Below are positions 15,140-21,086 of a DNA stretch of 21,086 bases, piece by piece. The stretch is from JAJZJT01 sp049964655 (lineage in GTDB: Bacteria > Actinomycetota > Acidimicrobiia > Acidimicrobiales > RAAP-2), in contig JBMFXC010000045.1 of NCBI GenBank assembly GCA_049964655.1, forward strand, positions 1-21,086. The letters run 5' to 3'. Numbering within the stretch: the first letter of the stretch is position 1; each line of letters begins with the position of its first letter. The notes beneath the pieces are model-generated. The model saw only the letters and a program-made list of their open reading frames with translations. It ran no database searches and was not told the origin of the DNA. The position numbers were made by a program, and so were the translations under genes.

Positions 15140-15437
15140 AGGCCACGAACGGGACGAACCCGGCCGCGACGACCAGGATGATCCGACCGAGGCGCCAGTG
15201 CGCCCTGCGGGCGAGGTCGGCGCCAGTCACCAGGTAGACGATGTAGAGGTAGCCGTGGATCGGGGCGACCACGAGAGCCACCTGAGGGATGTTCGCTCCG
15301 TACTGGAGGGGAATGGCCACGAACACCAGGAGCACGAGCATCGTGCCGACCACGTAGGCCATGACCCGGTAGCGCGTGAGCGCCCGCCGCAGCGGGGCCA
15401 GCTCCTCTGCCGTCAGCAGGTCACCCGGGGTGCTCAC
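15054..15437 (-). CDS. DUF3817 family small membrane protein
   Basis: Function unknown. The 127-residue product matches the actinobacterial DUF3817 layout: an N-terminal helix LRRALTRYRVMAYVVG leading into membrane helix 1 (about 23-43), helix 2 containing IHGYLYIVYLV (60-70), and helix 3 IILVVAAGFVPFVAFIVEHRV (about 86-106) with the family's characteristic FVPF...EHR ending. A cytoplasmic basic tail follows. GTG 15437 is taken as the start; a GTG three codons earlier at 15446 is possible. Its last 86 bases overlap the end of the facing thioesterase gene. It diverges from the metallopeptidase gene. Confidence 0.83.
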   Translation of the reverse strand: MSTPGDLLTAEELAPLRRALTRYRVMAYVVGTMLVLLVFVAIPLQYGANIPQVALVVAPIHGYLYIVYLVTGADLARRAHWRLGRIILVVAAGFVPFVAFIVEHRVTRQMREEWGDRLVRPRGGSST

Positions 15438-15634
15438 CGGCGCCACGTCACCTGCTCGACGACCACAGCGTCCCGCAGCCGCCGGGCACGGCTCCGGTCC
15501 GATGCGTCCGTCCTCGCAACGGCACGCCAGCCACACCACCCGCCTCGGAGCATCCAGCAGTGTCGAGACCGGCCACGAGCCGATGGTACCGCCGCTTCGG
15601 ATCGAGCCGGCCGCGCCGCGTCGCACCGTCTGCC

Positions 15635-15646
15635 TACCCTGGGGCC
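15635..15646 (+). promoter_or_regulatory. TACCCT -10 element six bases before the ATG (leaderless start)
   Basis: TACCCT at 15635-15640 is followed by exactly six bases and the ATG at 15647, the spacing expected between a -10 hexamer and the first transcribed base. There is no purine-rich ribosome site of useful strength and no clear -35. Confidence 0.55.
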
Positions 15647-16240
15647 ATGGGCATCGCCACCGCTTCCGACACTGCCCCGCCCGTCGACGTCCGGGTGTCG
15701 TCGCGCCGGAAGAAGACCGCCGGTGCCCACTGGGAAGGTGACCGCATCGTGGTGGTGGTGCCCGCCCACCTCCGGGGCAGCGCCCGCGACGCCATGGTCG
15801 CCGAGCTGTCGCGGAGGCTCGCCACCCAACGCCCGCTCCTGCACGCCTCGGACACCGACCTCGCCGACCGTGCAGCGATGCTCGGGCGGCGGTACCTCGA
15901 CGGCGTCGCCCCGGCGTCGATCCGGTGGTCGTCGCGTCAGCGCTCCCGCTGGGGCTCGTGCAGCCTGCACAGTCGCGAGATCCGGATCTCGGACCGCCTC
16001 CGGGTGGTCCCCGTGTGGGTGCTCGACAGCGTGATCGTCCACGAGCTTGCCCACCTTCTCGTCCCCGACCACTCTCCTCGTTTTCGCGCCCTCGAGCACC
16101 GCTACCCGCGCCACGCCGATGCCGAGCTCTACCTGAGCGGCTTCGCACTCGGACTGCGCTCGGGCGACGTCGGATCGGGTGCCGGAGCCAAGCGAGCCAC
16201 ACCTCCCGACGAGGACCCCGGAGGTCCCTGGGTGAGCTGA
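15647..16240 (+). CDS. YgjP/DUF45-type zinc metallopeptidase
   Basis: Predicted cytoplasmic zinc-dependent metallopeptidase of the YgjP (DUF45, formerly M48-associated) family; substrates are not known. The 197 residues include the conserved RWGSCS (101-106), the zinc motif VHELAHLLVPDHSPRF with HELAH at 132-136 and the third ligand candidate His 142, and EHRYPRH before a C-terminal helix. The last 25 residues are hydrophilic. The start is ATG 15647, supported by the adjacent TACCCT; the frame is open further upstream but without a start signal. Its 3' end faces the long-loop MFS gene across a 255-bp gap. Confidence 0.88.
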   Translation: MGIATASDTAPPVDVRVSSRRKKTAGAHWEGDRIVVVVPAHLRGSARDAMVAELSRRLATQRPLLHASDTDLADRAAMLGRRYLDGVAPASIRWSSRQRSRWGSCSLHSREIRISDRLRVVPVWVLDSVIVHELAHLLVPDHSPRFRALEHRYPRHADAELYLSGFALGLRSGDVGSGAGAKRATPPDEDPGGPWVS

Positions 16241-16313
16241 CGGACCGGCAGCACCTACCGGCAACAACGGCATCGGGCTCCCACTCGGCCAACCGTCGCC
16301 CCGACTGACCACC

Positions 16314-16352
16314 CCCGTGTCGTCGCACCGGCGCGCAGGACGGTCACACGGG
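16314..16352. terminator. 7-bp inverted repeat in the 255-bp convergent gap
   Basis: CCCGTGT (16314-16320) and ACACGGG (16346-16352) are inverted repeats with a 25-nt loop, in the gap (16241-16495) between the ends of the metallopeptidase and MFS genes. No T-run. I see no gene in this gap; a terminator role is weakly supported by position only. Confidence 0.25.
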
Positions 16353-16495
16353 CCGGACTGCCTCGGGCGACCTGCCACGTGCCGCTCAGCAGGACCCGGG
16401 AGGCCCCATTGTCTCGTCGTGCCCACTCGACCACGAGGGACCCCCGGTGGCAACGGCTCAAGGGCCGCCCCACCGAGGTCCCCTGCCCGGGTGGC

Positions 16496-18361
16496 TTATG
16501 CCGACGCCGCCTGCAGCCGTGCCAGCTCCTCTTGGACCTCGCGGGCGTGCCGCTCGGCGTCCTCGCGGGCCCGGCGCGGGCGCCACCGTCCCTTGGTCAT
16601 GAAGATCGTGGGCACGAAGAGGACCATGCCGCCGATGCACACCCAGAACCAGTGCTGCCACTGGTGAGGCGACTCATTCACTCCGTTCTGCAGGGCCGTG
16701 AGCTGGCTCTGGTGGGCGGCCAGGTAGTTGAGCTCCGTCGCGTACGGCACCACCAGGGTGGTGAGCTGCGTCTTGTACTTGGCAAGCTCGCCAACGACGG
16801 TCGGACCGAGCTGCTTCAGAGCGGCGCCGATGGTGGCCGGCGTAGCCGCCTTGGCCAGCGCACTGACCACCGGGACGTTCTGCGGCTCATTCAACGTCTT
16901 GAGCAGCGACGAGTGCGCCTCAGCGAACTTGATCGACGCTTCATGCGCCGTCTGGAAGGCCAGCACGTTGGTGTGGGTGCCCGGAATGGTCTCAGTAGCG
17001 AGCGGCTGGTTGTTCACCACCGGGCTCACCGACGAGATCACCATGGGCAGGAAGATGAAGGAGATACCAACCACCAAACGGAGGATCCATCCCCACAATG
17101 CGAGCCCGGTTCCGACAAGTGCTGGGTTCTTCGCTTCGACCGTCTCCGTGTAGCCCGCCATCCACGGTCCGTAGGCCATGGCGATACCGGCCGCCAGGAA
17201 GATCTCGATGAGCACCAGCGTGTAGTACCCCGTATGAATATTCCCCGCCTGGGCCAAGAAGACGATGAGCAGCGCACCGGAGATGAGCGTCCCGACCAGC
17301 ATGAACGGCTTGCGTACCCGCAAGCGGTCCGACAGGGCACCAAAGATCACCAGGCCGATGGCGTCTGCTGCCCAGAACCAGGTGTTGAGCCCGTTGGCCT
17401 GAGCGACCGAGAAGTATGAGCCGTTTGGGTTCTTGAAGGTCGTCGAGAAGTAGATGGTGAAGAAACCCGAGGCTGCGTAGTAGACGAGCAGAAAGATCGA
17501 AACGCCGAACGCCGAGCCCACCAGGTCCCATTTGAGGATCTGGCGCCACGGACGTTGGGTTGCCTCAGTCAGCTCCTCTTCCGTGACGCCCCGCGCCCGG
17601 GCCTCGACGAGCGTCTGGTCGCGCACGGACACCATCAACTGGTCACGCAGGCGTGGGGAAAGATCCTTCAGGAACAGCAGGGACAGCACGAAGGCGCCGA
17701 TCGCCGAGAGCCCCGAGATGATGAACTGGCTCTGCCAATCGCCGAAGTGCTGGAGCGTGTGGTTGGCCACGATGCTCACGACCAGGCTGCCGGCGACCGG
17801 CCCCACGGTCCAGAACCCCATCGCAGAAGCCCGACCAAGCTGTGGGCTGAAGTCGCGCACGAGGGCGGGGGTCGCCACCAAGATGGCACCCTCCACCAAC
17901 CCGATCGCCGAGATGACCACGGCGAAGCCCCACTCCCCTGACACGTTGGGCACGCCCACGGTGACCAGCAGCCCGACGATGAGCAGGCCGTAGATGACGA
18001 CGTTCGAACGACCCAGGCGGTCGGTCTGGCTGGCCGGCAGCGACGCGAAGGCGCCGATCAGGTTCGAGACGATGACGATCCCGACGTAGAACCCGAACGA
18101 CATGTGGAACGACCGCAGGATGTTCGGGGTGACCCCGGTCTGCGTGTAGTACGTGTAGTAGAGGACGATCGTGGCGATGACGGCAAGGGCGAGATAACCC
18201 GTCCGCTTGCCCGTCGACGGGTACTCCTCCACCTCGTGCACGAAGAGGAACCGGAACAGGGCCCCGTGCCTCTTCGCCGCATCGGGCACCGAAGCAGTGC
18301 CTGAGGAGCCCGAGCGTGGCTCCTCTCCGGGTGGCTCGGACGTGGAAACGTCGGAAGTCAT
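16496..18361 (-). CDS. MFS transporter with a large extracytoplasmic insertion
   Basis: Major facilitator of unknown substrate. The 621-residue product has a 40-residue Ser/Glu/Pro leader, 12 probable helices, and two motif-A-like loops, ASQTDRLGRSN (110-120) and GALSDRLRVRKP (341-352), marking the two six-helix halves. Between helices 11 and 12 (about 445-570) lies an insertion of roughly 125 residues, rich in Ala, Leu, Gln and Ser, predicted helical and outside the cytoplasm. After the last helix a basic stretch (GRWRPRRARED) leads to a short coiled-coil-like tail. ATG 18361 is chosen over GTG 18379 because AGGAG lies seven bases upstream of it. Some parts use more A/T than neighbouring genes. 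A single gene; no adjacent enzyme suggests a substrate. Confidence 0.85.
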   Translation of the reverse strand: MTSDVSTSEPPGEEPRSGSSGTASVPDAAKRHGALFRFLFVHEVEEYPSTGKRTGYLALAVIATIVLYYTYYTQTGVTPNILRSFHMSFGFYVGIVIVSNLIGAFASLPASQTDRLGRSNVVIYGLLIVGLLVTVGVPNVSGEWGFAVVISAIGLVEGAILVATPALVRDFSPQLGRASAMGFWTVGPVAGSLVVSIVANHTLQHFGDWQSQFIISGLSAIGAFVLSLLFLKDLSPRLRDQLMVSVRDQTLVEARARGVTEEELTEATQRPWRQILKWDLVGSAFGVSIFLLVYYAASGFFTIYFSTTFKNPNGSYFSVAQANGLNTWFWAADAIGLVIFGALSDRLRVRKPFMLVGTLISGALLIVFLAQAGNIHTGYYTLVLIEIFLAAGIAMAYGPWMAGYTETVEAKNPALVGTGLALWGWILRLVVGISFIFLPMVISSVSPVVNNQPLATETIPGTHTNVLAFQTAHEASIKFAEAHSSLLKTLNEPQNVPVVSALAKAATPATIGAALKQLGPTVVGELAKYKTQLTTLVVPYATELNYLAAHQSQLTALQNGVNESPHQWQHWFWVCIGGMVLFVPTIFMTKGRWRPRRAREDAERHAREVQEELARLQAASA

Positions 18362-18952
18362 ACGAGCACTCCTGATCACGGATCGACGGTGAGGCCGGGA
18401 ACGTCGGCCGCCCGAGACCGTACCTCACGACGTGCCGGAGGAACAGGATCGGGGAACATTCGTCTCGTCGCTGGCGAAGGACGCTTCGTCCTATCCCCTT
18501 TCCGAAGCCGTGTCAACCCTCGCAGTTGCCTGTCGAGGCAAGCGCTGCACGGAAGGTCGACCGCTATGCACCCGGGCTCGAAGACGTCTTGCAGGCCGCA
18601 TACCTGGGTGTAGTGTGCCCAGTAGCCGCCGCACGATGATCACGCTCACTTTCGACTGACACGCAGCGATGAATATCGTCAAAATTGACGATGGTCATGT
18701 CAATCTGGGGCGAAATGGCTCCGTCACCTTGGAGAAGGCGCGCCTTAACACCATCAACCGACACCGAGCGAAACGTTCCAAACGGCAACGGCATTCGGAC
18801 TCCGTCGGCTCGGTCGCTTCTCGGTCAACTCCGGTGACCTTCGAGCCCGTCGATGTAACCAACGGTGGACGGCGCCGTCCGACACGCGGGGTTGTGCCCG
18901 GCAGCCAGCAGGTCGGAACCTCTCCTCGCCGAGCCCCCGGGGGCCGTCAGGT
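18362..18952. other. 591-bp spacer without a supported gene
   Basis: Lies upstream of the long-loop MFS gene and downstream of the zinc-ribbon gene, both on the minus strand. It holds a small hairpin, TTGCCT-GTCG-AGGCAA (18526-18541), TTGAC-type inverted repeats near 18675-18703, and a GC palindrome, GCCCCCGGGGGC (18933-18944), just after the zinc-ribbon stop that might end transcription. The part around 18640-18780 is clearly lower in GC than the rest of the window. A minus-strand 76-codon frame (18794 to 18564) has an ATG with GGAG five bases before it, but its third codon positions are only about half G/C, unlike the real genes here. Confidence 0.6.
18675..18703. promoter_or_regulatory. 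TTGAC/GTCAA inverted repeats, possible operator
   Basis: ATCGTCAA (18675-18682), AA, TTGACGAT (18685-18692) is a perfect 8-bp inverted repeat with a 2-nt centre. A third half-site GTCAA (18699-18703) makes a second, wider inverted repeat with the TTGAC at 18685. On the minus strand the third site is a consensus -35, TTGACA, but no convincing -10 follows. The arrangement suggests a regulator-binding site. Confidence 0.4.
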
Positions 18953-20098
18953 TCACCGAGGCGGAAGCTCGTGGACCTCCTCGAGGATAACAGCCGGCAC
19001 GGAGATGGTGTCGAGGACCTGCTCGTCGATGCGGTGGCCGTGGGCGACGAGGTTCTCGAAGCCTTCCTCGATGGTCTGGCTGCGCAGGAGCACGCCGCAC
19101 GTCGAGCAGCCGTTGGCGAGCTCGACGACTTCTCCGGTGAACTGGAGGCTCGCCTCCCGCCTTCGGCAAGCCAACGGAGCAATGCCCCGGACCGCGTACC
19201 ACGCGTCGTCGAGCATCGACGCGAGGAGTTCGATGACGGACGAGAGCCGCACGTAGCGGTAGCGGGGCTCCGGGGCTGTCCAGCGGTGGTCACGCCCAGC
19301 CAGGCGCAGCTCGTCGTCTTTCGACCCGGCCGCTGCGTCGTAGGCGAGTAGTCCAGCGACGACGGTTGTCTCGTGGCCGCACCGGTAGCACCGCTTCCGC
19401 AGGCCTGCCACGTGGACGACGGCGACGCCGTCAGCCGGAGGCGGCAGCGTGGGGACCACCGCTTCGGGGACCACCGCTTCGGGGACCACCGCTTCGGGGA
19501 CCACCAGGGGCGGCAAGACCGTCCGAGGCTCCTCGAAGCGCGGTCGCCGAAGTTGCAGGGGACGATCACCGTCGAAGACATGCGCCGCTGCGCTCGTGAC
19601 CGGCCGGAACACCGTCGCGGCCGTTGCCGGGTCGATGTCAGGTGGCCGGCCAACGACGAACACGGGAAGCGGAACAAACGCTTCTTCGGGGAAGTCCGAT
19701 CGCTGGTGATCGAGAAACGCTCCCAATTCGTCCGCCGTCCGGGTCGGAGGTCTGTCGGCTACCTCCCTCCCAGCCTCGGGTACGCCGGTCGGGCGAGGGC
19801 CAACCGGCGTGCTCGCCACCCCCGACACCCAGTGCGGGCTCCGCGCCCTCTGCCTCCCCCCGCCCTCGGGCCGCCTTCCTCCGCTCGCCGCCCCGGCGAC
19901 CGACGACGCCGCCCGGGCAACCAGGGACTCCAGCCGGACGCCCTCGCCCCCGCAGGCAACCGCACCCTCACTGCGCTGTGCCCCGCCGACCGCGGTAGAT
20001 GGGACGACCGTCCACGCCGGTGCACCAGCGCGTCCTTCGACGGCAACCTCCACGACCGCGGTATCGGGGGCGTCCTCCGGAACGGACTCCCACGCCAT
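18953..20098 (-). CDS. Hypothetical protein with C-terminal zinc ribbon
   Basis: Not recognised by family name. The 381-residue product has two parts. Residues 1 to about 215 are low-complexity, rich in Ala, Pro, Gly, Val and Arg, with a VVPEA pentapeptide repeated in a row near 199-216. The C-terminal 150 residues look folded and carry two Cys pairs, CYRCGHETTVV (Cys 237/240) and ANGCSTCGVLL (Cys 331/334), the spacing of a split four-Cys zinc ribbon seen in several uncharacterised bacterial proteins. No signal peptide or membrane helix. ATG 20098 is chosen with GAGGGG nine bases before it; in-frame GTG 20104 and TTG 20107 overlap or crowd that site. It diverges from pfkA. The role could be nucleic-acid or protein binding, but that is a guess. 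Confidence 0.7.
   Translation of the reverse strand: MAWESVPEDAPDTAVVEVAVEGRAGAPAWTVVPSTAVGGAQRSEGAVACGGEGVRLESLVARAASSVAGAASGGRRPEGGGRQRARSPHWVSGVASTPVGPRPTGVPEAGREVADRPPTRTADELGAFLDHQRSDFPEEAFVPLPVFVVGRPPDIDPATAATVFRPVTSAAAHVFDGDRPLQLRRPRFEEPRTVLPPLVVPEAVVPEAVVPEAVVPTLPPPADGVAVVHVAGLRKRCYRCGHETTVVAGLLAYDAAAGSKDDELRLAGRDHRWTAPEPRYRYVRLSSVIELLASMLDDAWYAVRGIAPLACRRREASLQFTGEVVELANGCSTCGVLLRSQTIEEGFENLVAHGHRIDEQVLDTISVPAVILEEVHELPPR
19451..19505. repeat. 15-bp tandem repeat inside the zinc-ribbon gene
   Basis: CCACCGCTTCGGGGA is repeated perfectly three times (19456-19500), with partial units on both sides. On the minus strand it encodes VVPEA in tandem, keeping frame. Perfect DNA identity suggests recent slippage expansion. 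Confidence 0.92.
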
Positions 20099-20153
20099 CT
20101 GCACCAACCCCTCGTTGTCCGCTGGCGAACATCGACAGATACCACTTACCGTA

Positions 20154-20159
20154 GTTATA
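20154..20159 (-). promoter_or_regulatory. Possible -10 element of the zinc-ribbon gene
   Basis: On the minus strand TATAAC (five of six matches to TATAAT) lies 55 bases before the ATG at 20098, in the only A/T-rich patch of this divergent spacer. It is inside an 8-bp palindrome, GTTATAAC (20154-20161). No good -35 is seen. Confidence 0.35.
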
Positions 20160-20336
20160 ACACCACCTCATGCAGGGTTTCCCCCAGACGGCGCGCTGGA
20201 CGACGACGGTGCGCGGGTAGCGGGTCGGGGCGTCCTACCGCCGTGAGGTCGGCTGGCCAGGACGTTCGACCCTGGTCAAGTCGCAGGTAGAGGTGCATGG
20301 TGGGAAAGCGGCGCGGCCCGCGGCCCGCCTCTGCCA

Positions 20337-20374
20337 CGAGCCTCCAACAAGAGGGCGAGCCTCCAACAGGAGGA
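20337..20374 (+). repeat. 19-bp direct duplication just upstream of pfkA
   Basis: 20337-20355 and 20356-20374 are adjacent 19-bp copies (unit CGAGCCTCCAACAAGAGGG) with two differences. Each ends in a GAGGG or GGAGGA purine run, so the duplication places two Shine-Dalgarno-like runs before the gene, besides the functional GGGAGGAG at 20376-20383. Confidence 0.85.
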
Positions 20375-20384
20375 AGGGAGGAGC

Positions 20385-21086
20385 ATGATGCGCGTGGGAC
20401 TGCTGACGGGGGGCGGCGACTGCCCCGGTCTGAACGCAGCCATCCGGGCCGTCGTACGGGCAGCCACCCAGAGTGGCGACGAGGTCGTCGGCTTCCACCA
20501 CGGCTGGCGGGGCGTCGTGGACGACGAAGCGTCGCTCCTCAGCTGGGAGACCACACGAGGCATCCTCGGAAGCGGCGGAACGGTCCTCCGGACGGCCCGC
20601 TACCACCCCCACGAGCACGTGGGCGGCCTGGATGCCGTGGTCCGCACGGTCCGACACGAGCAGCTCGATGCCCTGGTCGTCGTCGGGGGAGACGGGACGC
20701 TCGGTGCCGCGGCACGGGTCGCCAGCTGCGGTGTTCCCGTCGTGGGCATTCCGAAGACGATCGACAACGACGTACCGGGCACCACGCGTTGCATCGGCTT
20801 CGACACCGCGGTTGCCATCGCGGCAGAGGCGGTCGACCGCCTCGAGACGACCGGCGAGAGCCACGACCGGCTGATGGTCGCAGAGGTGATGGGCAGGACG
20901 ACGGGCTGGCTCGCCGTGGAAGCCGGCATCGCCGGTGGGGCGAACGCGGTGTGCCTACCCGAGGTCCCCACCGACCTCGATACGCTCGCCGCGGCGATCG
21001 TCGACCGCCACGACACCGGGACTTCGTCCTCGGTGGTGGTCGTCGCCGAAGGGGCGGCTCTCGTAGTCGACGGGGAGCCCATCGTC
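20385..21086 (+). CDS. pfkA: 6-phosphofructokinase (3' end outside window)
   Basis: Phosphorylates fructose 6-phosphate to fructose 1,6-bisphosphate, the committing step of glycolysis, in the cytoplasm. The 234 codons in the window cover the N-terminal two-thirds: phosphate-donor loop LLTGGGDCPGLN (6-17), GGDGT (101-105), the catalytic PKTIDND (123-129, Asp 127), and EVMGRTTGWLA (167-177). In E. coli numbering, which this protein matches exactly here, position 104 is Gly and 124 is Lys. Gly104 favours ATP as donor; PPi enzymes have Asp104 with Lys124. This Gly/Lys mix is known from actinobacterial ATP-type enzymes such as that of Streptomyces. GGGAGGAG precedes two adjacent ATG codons (20385 and 20388); either may be used. 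Confidence 0.96.
   Translation, partial: MMRVGLLTGGGDCPGLNAAIRAVVRAATQSGDEVVGFHHGWRGVVDDEASLLSWETTRGILGSGGTVLRTARYHPHEHVGGLDAVVRTVRHEQLDALVVVGGDGTLGAAARVASCGVPVVGIPKTIDNDVPGTTRCIGFDTAVAIAAEAVDRLETTGESHDRLMVAEVMGRTTGWLAVEAGIAGGANAVCLPEVPTDLDTLAAAIVDRHDTGTSSSVVVVAEGAALVVDGEPIV

Noticed and set aside
18564..18794. 76-codon minus-strand frame with an ATG and GGAG
   Set aside because: Third-position G/C is only about half, far below the neighbouring genes, no domain is recognisable, and it covers the inverted repeats; kept as an observation, not as a gene.
18362..18952. Possible tRNA or small RNA gene in the spacer
   Set aside because: No T-loop GTTCGA-type sequence in a cloverleaf context and no acceptor pairing found; only short hairpins.
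18669..19256. 195-codon plus-strand frame starting in the low-GC patch
   Set aside because: Most of it is antisense to the zinc-ribbon domain and becomes Arg/Ser-rich; no good ribosome site.
19451..19505. CRISPR-like short repeats
   Set aside because: The units are contiguous with no spacers and keep a coding frame; a coding tandem repeat, not an array.

Overview
The window is GC-rich throughout, with strong G/C preference at third codon positions, many GTG and TTG starts, and start/stop overlaps of the GTGA, ATGA or TTGA kind. Together with the gene families seen (DUF3817, PadR and TetR regulators, an N-terminal GNAT fused to an ADP-forming acyl-CoA synthetase, a Gly104/Lys124 phosphofructokinase), this points to a high-GC actinobacterium, possibly an acidimicrobial lineage. 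The lineage is inference. No rRNA, tRNA, CRISPR array, transposase or phage gene was seen. One 100-base N gap shows this is a scaffold from a draft assembly.

Layout. Positions 1-4031 hold a minus-strand operon of a PadR-type regulator, FetA-like ATPase, FetB-like permease and a family 3 glycoside hydrolase. Every junction is a 4-nt overlap, and the hydrolase runs off the left edge. Upstream of padR are a 55-bp duplicate that abuts the N gap on both sides, three 16-bp tandem repeats and a triple GATATCG palindrome that looks like the PadR operator. Positions 4437-7728 hold a second minus-strand operon of a TetR regulator, a nitronate-monooxygenase-like enzyme and an alkyl-DHAP-synthase-like FAD oxidase, joined by GTGA overlaps and preceded by a probable leaderless promoter.

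Positions 7953-11877 are plus strand: a two-helix membrane protein of unknown function, a strong GC hairpin, then a universal stress protein overlapping by ATGA a 907-residue GNAT/acyl-CoA synthetase fusion of the protein acetyltransferase (Pat) type. Positions 11958-13625 carry a DHA2-type drug exporter (minus). Two hotdog thioesterases diverge around 14481-14665, a spacer with 14-bp tandem repeats. A DUF3817 membrane protein overlaps the second thioesterase tail to tail by 86 bp, and a YgjP-type metallopeptidase follows. Positions 16496-18361 hold an unusual MFS transporter with a large insertion before its last helix. A 591-bp spacer of lower GC follows, then a zinc-ribbon protein with a low-complexity N-terminal half (18953-20098). 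The 5' part of pfkA runs off the right edge.

How the genes work together. Three compact modules are clear: PadR-controlled FetAB plus glycosidase, TetR-controlled lipid/redox enzymes, and the stress protein with its likely acetyltransferase. The rest are single genes. I see no obviously new defence or mobile system. The most interesting items are the stress-protein/acetyltransferase pair with both catalytic histidines kept, the FetAB-glycosidase coupling, the repeated TACCCT-ATG leaderless starts, and the repeat-rich control regions.
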